A stretch of 18,541 nt of DNA from Gammaproteobacteria bacterium (GTDB taxonomy: Bacteria > Pseudomonadota > Gammaproteobacteria > Chromatiales > Sedimenticolaceae): positions 1 through 18,541 of the forward strand of contig JAGRHB010000005.1 of NCBI GenBank assembly GCA_020445245.1. Direction: 5' to 3'. Shown here piece after piece: positions 14,184 through 18,541 of this stretch. Each line of letters begins with the position of its first letter. Within the stretch, counting starts at the first letter, position 1. Made by a program: the position numbers and the translations under genes. The notes beneath the pieces were generated by a model. The model ran no database searches, had not been told where the DNA came from, and saw nothing but the letters and a program-made list of their open reading frames with translations.

Positions 14184-14198
14184 TGCTGAACCGACCGC

Positions 14199-15302
14199 CT
14201 AGGCGCGGTGGATGGCGCCAAGTATGCGAGGTCCCGAAGACCCGGTGACGGCTGGAAGATTACCGGGCTGTCCCGCCAGCGTCTGCTGTGCCAGCCAGGC
14301 GAACGCGGTCGCCTCCATCCAATCCGGATCCAGCCCCACACTTTGGCTCGATTCGACGGGCCTCTCCAGGAGGCTCGAAAGTTGACGCATCAGTGCGGTG
14401 TTGTGGACGCCACCACCGCACACCAGGACGCGCTGGGTATCGGGTGCATGGCGCCGGATAGCGTCGGTTACCGTGGCGACGGTCAGTGCCAGCAAGGTGG
14501 CCTGAATTTCCGCCGCCGGCAGGCCGGGAAACGCACCCAGTACCGACTCCAGCCATTGACTGGAAAAATACTGTGTGCCCGTGCTCTTGGGGGGGGCGAG
14601 CGCAAAGTAAGGGTCTGCGAGCATCCGTGTCAGCAGTCGCGCCTCGGCGGGGGCGGTGTCCGCCCAGGCGCCACCGTCGTCGTAGGGCGCGGAAATATGT
14701 TGCGCCGCCCATAGATCCATCAAGCAATTTGCCGGACCGGTGTCAAAACCTGTGGCTGGCAGGCCGCGTTGTGCTGGCAGGACCGTGATATTGGCGATTC
14801 CACCCAGGTTCAGCACCACCCTGTGCTCGCGTTCGTCGCGCATCAGTGCGTTGTGAAACGCTGGCGCCAGGGGGGCGCCCTGGCCACCGGCCGCCATGTC
14901 ACGTCGGCGAAAGTCGTTGATCGTCGAGATGCCGGTACGTTCCGCGATGATGTTCGCATCGCCCAACTGCAACGTCACCGCGGGAGTCCCGGAAGGCGCA
15001 TGCGCGACCGTTTGGCCGTGGCAGCCGATTGCCTCGATACGTCCGAGCGGGGTGGGTGCCCCGGCGAGGAGCGATCGAATGGCCGAGGCGAAAAACTCGC
15101 CAACATCAGCGTCCAGTGCCGCGTGAGCCGTGGCGTCCAGCGATTGGCCGGTCGCATACGAACGCATGCGGTCACGCAGCGCGCTGTCCCAGGGGCTGCG
15201 CAACGATGCCAGCAGCCGTGGCGGCTGTGCGCTCATGTCCACCAGGACCGTATCGACCGCGTCCATGCTTGTTCCGGACATGACGCCGATGAACAAGCCC
15301 AT
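14199..15302 (-). CDS. anmK: Anhydro-N-acetylmuramic acid kinase AnmK
   Basis: AnmK phosphorylates and opens 1,6-anhydro-MurNAc released by lytic transglycosylases, giving MurNAc-6-phosphate for cell-wall recycling in the cytoplasm. The family motifs are clear: IGVMSGTSMDAVD (phosphate loop, 5-17), EAIGCHGQTV, LGDANIIAERTGI, DFRRRDMAAGGQGAPLAP, VLNLGGIANITVLP, and TGFDTGPANCLMD with the catalytic Asp. VCGGGVHN lies in the C-lobe. Length is 367 residues. I chose the ATG at 15300-15302. A TTG three codons earlier would overlap the upstream stop (TTGA) and could also serve. An 8-C run (14589-14596 on the other strand) leaves the frame intact. It is the second gene after the M23 peptidase and is probably cotranscribed. 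Confidence 0.95.
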   Translation of the reverse strand: MGLFIGVMSGTSMDAVDTVLVDMSAQPPRLLASLRSPWDSALRDRMRSYATGQSLDATAHAALDADVGEFFASAIRSLLAGAPTPLGRIEAIGCHGQTVAHAPSGTPAVTLQLGDANIIAERTGISTINDFRRRDMAAGGQGAPLAPAFHNALMRDEREHRVVLNLGGIANITVLPAQRGLPATGFDTGPANCLMDLWAAQHISAPYDDGGAWADTAPAEARLLTRMLADPYFALAPPKSTGTQYFSSQWLESVLGAFPGLPAAEIQATLLALTVATVTDAIRRHAPDTQRVLVCGGGVHNTALMRQLSSLLERPVESSQSVGLDPDWMEATAFAWLAQQTLAGQPGNLPAVTGSSGPRILGAIHRA

Positions 15303-15307
15303 ATCGA

Positions 15308-16888
15308 TCAATTCGTCTTCGGTGCGTCTACGCTTGCAACCATCGTCTCGGCCGGGATGGCCTCCAGCTTGGCGATCAGGGGCGCGGTGGCCTTGCGGAA
15401 TGTCGCGATCTCCGACTTCGCCAATGTAAGCGTCTTCGGCAGTTTTACGCGCAGTGGATCCTGATGGACGCCGGCAACCCGAAATTCGTAGTGCAGATGG
15501 GGTCCAGAGGCGAGGCCAGTCTTGCCGACATATCCGATGACCTGTCCCTGCTTGACCCGATTGCCGCTGCTCGCGCGCGAGGAGTACTTCGACAGATGTG
15601 CGTACAGCGTCGTGTATTTACCGGCATGCTCCACTATCACCGTCTTGCCGTAGCCGCCTTTCGTGCCGCGGAATGTGACGCGACCGTCGCCTGTCGCCTT
15701 GACAGGTGTTCCGGTTGGCGCCGCGTAGTCGACCCCTTTGTGCGATCGCCATTTCTGCAATACCGGATGCCAGCGTCGCGGGTTGTAGCGGGAACTGACT
15801 CGCGCAAACTTTATCGGGGTACGGATGAATGCGCGCCGTTTGCTGTGCCCGTCACCGTCGTAGTAACCGACTTCACCGTTGCTGTCTTCGTAACGGACCG
15901 CCCGATACGTCGTGCCGCGATTCGTGAATTCGGCCGCCAGGATGGCTCCATCCCGCAGTTTTTCTCCTTCCAGGTACTGCTCTTCGAACAGGACGCGGAA
16001 ATGGTCGCCGGCGCGTATCTCCAGCGCGAAATCGATGTCCCAGCCGAAAATGGCCGCCAGTTTCATGATCTGCCCGTCAGACAGCCCGGCTTTCTGGCCG
16101 TCTACGAACAAAGACGACTCGATGACCCCGGCTGCCGAGGCGATGCGGTTCTCCAGCGCCCTGCTGACCGGTTCCATGACGATCTCGTCATCAGAAATCG
16201 AAAACGTCACGCTTTCGACACGATTTCTGTGCCATTCAAGTACAGCGAGTTCGCGATTCTCATCGAACTGAAAGCGCAGTTTCTGGCCTGGACGGATTTG
16301 CGCGAGTGATTCGGCCTCCTTGCTGCTGGTGACGATGCGATGCAGCAATCCGGCGTCGAGGCCCTGCTCCACAAAGATTCGGGCCAGTGACTCACCGCTG
16401 GCAATCACGTGCTCGATCCACTGTGGTTCGGTTGCGGCAGCGAACTGTTCCTCAGTGAAATCCGTCGTTGGCTCAGCTGGCGCCGTTGGCAGTTCCTCGA
16501 CCGCAGGGAGTGTATCCGTGCGCATTGTTTCCTGGATGGACGCTGCGACCTGGCTGGGCTGCCCGGCGGCACTTTCCGCGATCTTGGCGTCCCCCACGTC
16601 AACGGATTCAGCTGCCAACTCTGCAATGGGCATCGGTGCCGACGGAGCGGGGTCAGGACTCTTCGTCGGAATGACCTCGACTGAGGGTGTTTCCAGTGGC
16701 GGCAGATTGAGAGGCGATGAGACTGATTCGGTGAGTGCTGGAGGGGTGGTGTCCGCCAATGCGGCGATGTCGAAGAATCTGACGGCGCCAAGGGCGCCGA
16801 GCACTGCGCCCGTCGCTACTGCAATTTTCCACCCGCTTCGCCGTTTGGGGCGGCTGTTGGGAGTGCGCAACCTATAGTCTCTTATCAC
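15308..16888 (-). CDS. M23 family murein endopeptidase (MepM/YebA-like)
   Basis: A 526-residue envelope protein that should cut peptide crosslinks of peptidoglycan in the periplasm. A basic N-terminus and one transmembrane segment (about 20-38) anchor it. A long Pro/Ala/Glu-rich linker (about 48-155) follows. An OapA/LysM-like region (IEHVIASGESLARIFVEQGL, 158-177) and a Csd3-type second domain come next, then the peptidase domain. Zinc and catalytic residues are intact: HKGVDYAAPTGTP (His383, Asp387), LYAHLS (His431) and GPHLHYEF (His464, His466). The start is a GTG (16886-16888) with AGG about 8 bases upstream, less certain than the rest. anmK follows within 5 bases, joining wall hydrolysis to wall recycling. 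E. coli MepM is about 440 residues, so the linker is longer here. Confidence 0.92.
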   Translation of the reverse strand: MIRDYRLRTPNSRPKRRSGWKIAVATGAVLGALGAVRFFDIAALADTTPPALTESVSSPLNLPPLETPSVEVIPTKSPDPAPSAPMPIAELAAESVDVGDAKIAESAAGQPSQVAASIQETMRTDTLPAVEELPTAPAEPTTDFTEEQFAAATEPQWIEHVIASGESLARIFVEQGLDAGLLHRIVTSSKEAESLAQIRPGQKLRFQFDENRELAVLEWHRNRVESVTFSISDDEIVMEPVSRALENRIASAAGVIESSLFVDGQKAGLSDGQIMKLAAIFGWDIDFALEIRAGDHFRVLFEEQYLEGEKLRDGAILAAEFTNRGTTYRAVRYEDSNGEVGYYDGDGHSKRRAFIRTPIKFARVSSRYNPRRWHPVLQKWRSHKGVDYAAPTGTPVKATGDGRVTFRGTKGGYGKTVIVEHAGKYTTLYAHLSKYSSRASSGNRVKQGQVIGYVGKTGLASGPHLHYEFRVAGVHQDPLRVKLPKTLTLAKSEIATFRKATAPLIAKLEAIPAETMVASVDAPKTN

Positions 16889-16919
16889 AAAAGGCCTGTA
16901 ATCGCTGGAAATTTTGGAG

Positions 16920-16928
16920 ATTATGGCA
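16920..16928 (-). promoter_or_regulatory. Candidate extended -10 promoter of the M23 peptidase–anmK pair
   Basis: On the minus strand TG-C-CATAAT forms an extended -10 (16920-16928) about 31 bases upstream of the GTG start. No good -35 lies at normal distance, which is typical of extended -10 promoters. Confidence 0.45.
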
Positions 16929-16970
16929 GATTGTCGGCAGCGGACGGTAGGAATTTAGCAACTGTTCCCC

Positions 16971-17041
16971 GCTTTGCGACGGGCGTCGCGGCCACTCGGG
17001 CGAAAAAATCCGGTTTCTGATAACTTTGCCTGCTTTGCGAC
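16971..17041. repeat. 10-base direct repeat in the M23 peptidase/tyrS divergent region
   Basis: GCTTTGCGAC occurs at 16971-16980 and again at 17032-17041, 61 bases apart start to start. The first copy also forms a GCGAC-GGGC-GTCGC dyad (16976-16989). No regulator is recognised. Confidence 0.6.
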
Positions 17042-17064
17042 TGATTCGAATGCAGGGTCGAGCG

Positions 17065-18258
17065 ATGTCAACAAATGAATCTTTGAACATTATTCGGCGC
17101 GGCGCCGAGGAGATTCTGCTTGAAGCAGAGTTGGAAAAGAAGCTGGCGCGCGGTACCCCATTGCGCATCAAGGCCGGATTCGACCCCACTGCGCCGGATC
17201 TCCATTTGGGGCACACGGTCCTAATAAACAAACTGCGGCAGTTCCAGGATCTTGGCCATGAAATCCTTTTTCTGATTGGGGATTTTACCGGGATGATCGG
17301 TGATCCAACGGGGAAGAGTCAGACGCGTCCGCCGCTGACCCGCGAAGAAGTGCTGGAAAACGCGAAAAGCTACCGCGAGCAGGTGTTCAAGATCCTGAAT
17401 CCCGACCTGACTCAGGTGGTTTTCAATTCACAATGGATGTCCGAGATCGGTTCCGCCGGTTTGGTCCGTCTCGCCGCCAAGCACACTGTGGCACGGATGC
17501 TGGAGCGCGAAGATTTCAACAAGAGGTACAAGACCGGTCAGCCGATTGCGATTCACGAGTTCCTGTATCCACTTATTCAGGGTTGGGACTCCGTGGCGTT
17601 GAAGGCGGATGTCGAATTGGGGGGGACCGATCAGAAGTTCAATCTCCTGGTGGGGCGCCAATTGCAGGAACAGGAGGGTATGGAGCCACAGGTGGTTCTC
17701 ACCATGCCGATCCTTGAGGGGCTTGATGGCGTACAGAAAATGTCCAAGTCTCTGGGTAACTACATTGGAATTACTGATCCTCCAGATGAAATGTTCGGCA
17801 AGATAATGTCGATATCCGATGATTTGATGTGGCGCTACTTTGAGCTATTGAGTTTTCGGTCGTTGGGAGAAATTACGGGATTACGGCAGCAGGTCGAGGA
17901 GGGGTTGAACCCGCGCGACGCGAAGTTCCAACTGGGCACTGAGCTGGTTGCGCGGTTCCACTCCGATGATTCGGCGGAGCGGGCATTGCGCAATTTCGTG
18001 GAGCGATTCCAGAAGGGAACGGTGCCAAGCGACATACCGGTTTGCGTCATCTATTCGAATGATTCCTTGCCTATCGCCAACGCGCTCAAGGAGGCGGGGT
18101 TAGTCGCCAGCACCTCCGAGGGTATCCGGATGATCAAACAGGGTGCCGTGCGGCTGAATGGGGAGCGTCTGGAAGATCGGGGGCTCGTATTGACGAAGGG
18201 TAGCGATATTGTGTGCCAGGTCGGCAAGCGGAAGTTTGCCCTCGTGCAGGTCCGGTAA
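17065..18258 (+). CDS. tyrS: Tyrosyl-tRNA synthetase TyrS
   Basis: TyrS charges tRNA-Tyr with tyrosine, a class I synthetase acting in the cytoplasm. The protein is 397 residues, matching the roughly 400-residue TyrS form. [15 protein letters not shown] (36-50) contains the HIGH-class motif as [28 protein letters not shown] (185-193) and [11 protein letters not shown] with KMSKS (225-229) complete the catalytic core. A C-terminal S4 RNA-binding domain (about 335-397, [19 protein letters not shown]) follows. I chose the ATG at 17065 with AGGG about 10 bases upstream. An in-frame earlier ATG adds 13 residues with no family match. No terminator hairpin follows, and the rRNA promoters begin 20 bases after the stop. 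Confidence 0.97.
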   Translation: MSTNESLNIIRRGAEEILLEAELEKKLARGTPLRIKAGFDPTAPDLHLGHTVLINKLRQFQDLGHEILFLIGDFTGMIGDPTGKSQTRPPLTREEVLENAKSYREQVFKILNPDLTQVVFNSQWMSEIGSAGLVRLAAKHTVARMLEREDFNKRYKTGQPIAIHEFLYPLIQGWDSVALKADVELGGTDQKFNLLVGRQLQEQEGMEPQVVLTMPILEGLDGVQKMSKSLGNYIGITDPPDEMFGKIMSISDDLMWRYFELLSFRSLGEITGLRQQVEEGLNPRDAKFQLGTELVARFHSDDSAERALRNFVERFQKGTVPSDIPVCVIYSNDSLPIANALKEAGLVASTSEGIRMIKQGAVRLNGERLEDRGLVLTKGSDIVCQVGKRKFALVQVR

Positions 18259-18277
18259 AAAAACTGCCACAAAGTTG

Positions 18278-18305
18278 TTGACGCCGTCCGGGCCACCCCT
18301 ATAAT
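18278..18305 (+). promoter_or_regulatory. rRNA operon promoter P1
   Basis: TTGACG (18278-18283), a 16-base spacer and a perfect TATAAT (18300-18305) are followed by a GC-rich discriminator (GCGCGCC), the hallmark of stringently controlled rRNA promoters. Confidence 0.85.
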
Positions 18306-18361
18306 GCGCGCCTCTTGCGGTGGAGCCGCTGGAACCGAAGACCGGAAAGCTGAAAAAACAG

Positions 18362-18389
18362 TTGACGGACCTGCCAAAAGCTCTAAAAT
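18362..18389 (+). promoter_or_regulatory. rRNA operon promoter P2
   Basis: TTGACG (18362-18367), a 16-base spacer and TAAAAT (18384-18389), again with a GC-rich discriminator. An A-rich stretch just upstream (18349-18360) could be an UP element. Confidence 0.75.
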
Positions 18390-18446
18390 ACGCCGCCTCG
18401 AAACAGCCAAGCTGGCTCGGGACGCCCGAAAGCAAAAACAAAATGC

Positions 18447-18476
18447 TTGACGGCAAAAGACGAAACGCTTCATAAT
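18447..18476 (+). promoter_or_regulatory. rRNA operon promoter P3 (candidate)
   Basis: TTGACG (18447-18452), an 18-base spacer and CATAAT (18471-18476). An A-rich segment (18430-18443) precedes the -35. Weaker than P1 and P2, but it shares their exact -35 hexamer. Confidence 0.6.
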
Positions 18477-18487
18477 TGAACGTCTCG

Positions 18488-18541
18488 GCGCTAAGCAAAG
18501 CGCACCGCTCTTTAAAAGTTTAAATCAGGTAATTTGTGTGG
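18488..18541 (+). promoter_or_regulatory. rRNA operon leader with boxB hairpin and boxA antitermination site (16S gene outside window)
   Basis: A boxB-like hairpin (GCGCT 18488-18492, AGCGC 18499-18503, six-base loop) is followed by boxA-like CGCTCTTTAAAA (18506-18517). The latter matches E. coli rrn boxA TGCTCTTTAACA at 10 of 12 positions. The AATTTGTGTGG that ends the window resembles the boxC-like tail of rrn leaders. The mature 16S should begin within about 200 bases to the right. Confidence 0.85.

Noticed and set aside
15464..16309. A 281-codon plus-strand frame opposite the M23 peptidase
   Set aside because: It is the complement of a well-supported peptidase with an intact zinc site, with no domain and no ribosome site.
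16889..17064. T-box or other tRNA-sensing leader before tyrS
   Set aside because: No T-box consensus or specifier-stem arrangement is visible. This is not expected outside Gram-positive lineages.
1..18541. CRISPR arrays, insertion sequences, integrases, tRNA genes or attachment sites
   Set aside because: No spaced repeat arrays, transposase or integrase motifs, terminal inverted repeats or tRNA cloverleaf patterns were seen on either strand.

Overview
The window is chromosomal DNA of a GC-rich gammaproteobacterium. I judge this from gene content and order, from the ErpA, HemJ, ThiDE/HemL and AnmK versions present, and from an rRNA-operon leader at the right end. The order argC – DUF6776 – bactofilin – erpA – (two extra genes) – anmK – M23 peptidase – tyrS – rrn matches, from memory, the Pseudomonas aeruginosa neighbourhood around argC/erpA/tyrS/16S. 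The Pseudomonas order lacks the acetyltransferase/deacetylase pair that lies here between erpA and anmK. A member of the Chromatiales or a relative fits, but nothing in the sequence fixes the genus. I see no mobile element, CRISPR array, tRNA or pseudogene.

Left part (1-2632). A minus-strand cluster thiD-thiE-hemL (HMP-P kinase, thiamine-phosphate synthase, glutamate-1-semialdehyde aminomutase) is joined by two ATGA stop/start overlaps, and hemL runs off the left edge. A small rubredoxin gene diverges from it. Next (2846-3759) come a DUF5063 protein and an A-type Fe-S carrier-like protein with an unusual cysteine pattern. This block ends at a strong bidirectional terminator shared with the convergent operon that follows.

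Middle (3813-7471, minus). A tight four-gene operon runs DUF4126 membrane protein – TlpA-like thioredoxin – hemJ (protoporphyrinogen oxidase) – a large multi-membrane-span TPR protein resembling the TMTC/GT-C family. Divergent from it are argC, a membrane-anchored coiled-coil DUF6776 protein, a bactofilin, and erpA. The erpA promoter carries a good match to an IscR type-1 operator. A second bidirectional terminator closes this stretch.

Right part (10439-18541). A Pat-type protein lysine acetyltransferase (NDP-forming acyl-CoA synthetase-like plus GNAT domain) diverges from a class-II histone-deacetylase-family gene. Two contiguous DNA dyads lie in the deacetylase leader. This resembles in logic the Bacillus acuA/acuC acetylation switch but uses a different acetyltransferase, and it is the most interesting feature here. 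anmK and an M23 endopeptidase (cell-wall recycling and remodelling) form a minus-strand pair, and tyrS diverges from it. The last ~280 bases hold three tandem sigma70 promoters and a boxB/boxA antitermination leader of a ribosomal RNA operon whose 16S gene lies just outside.
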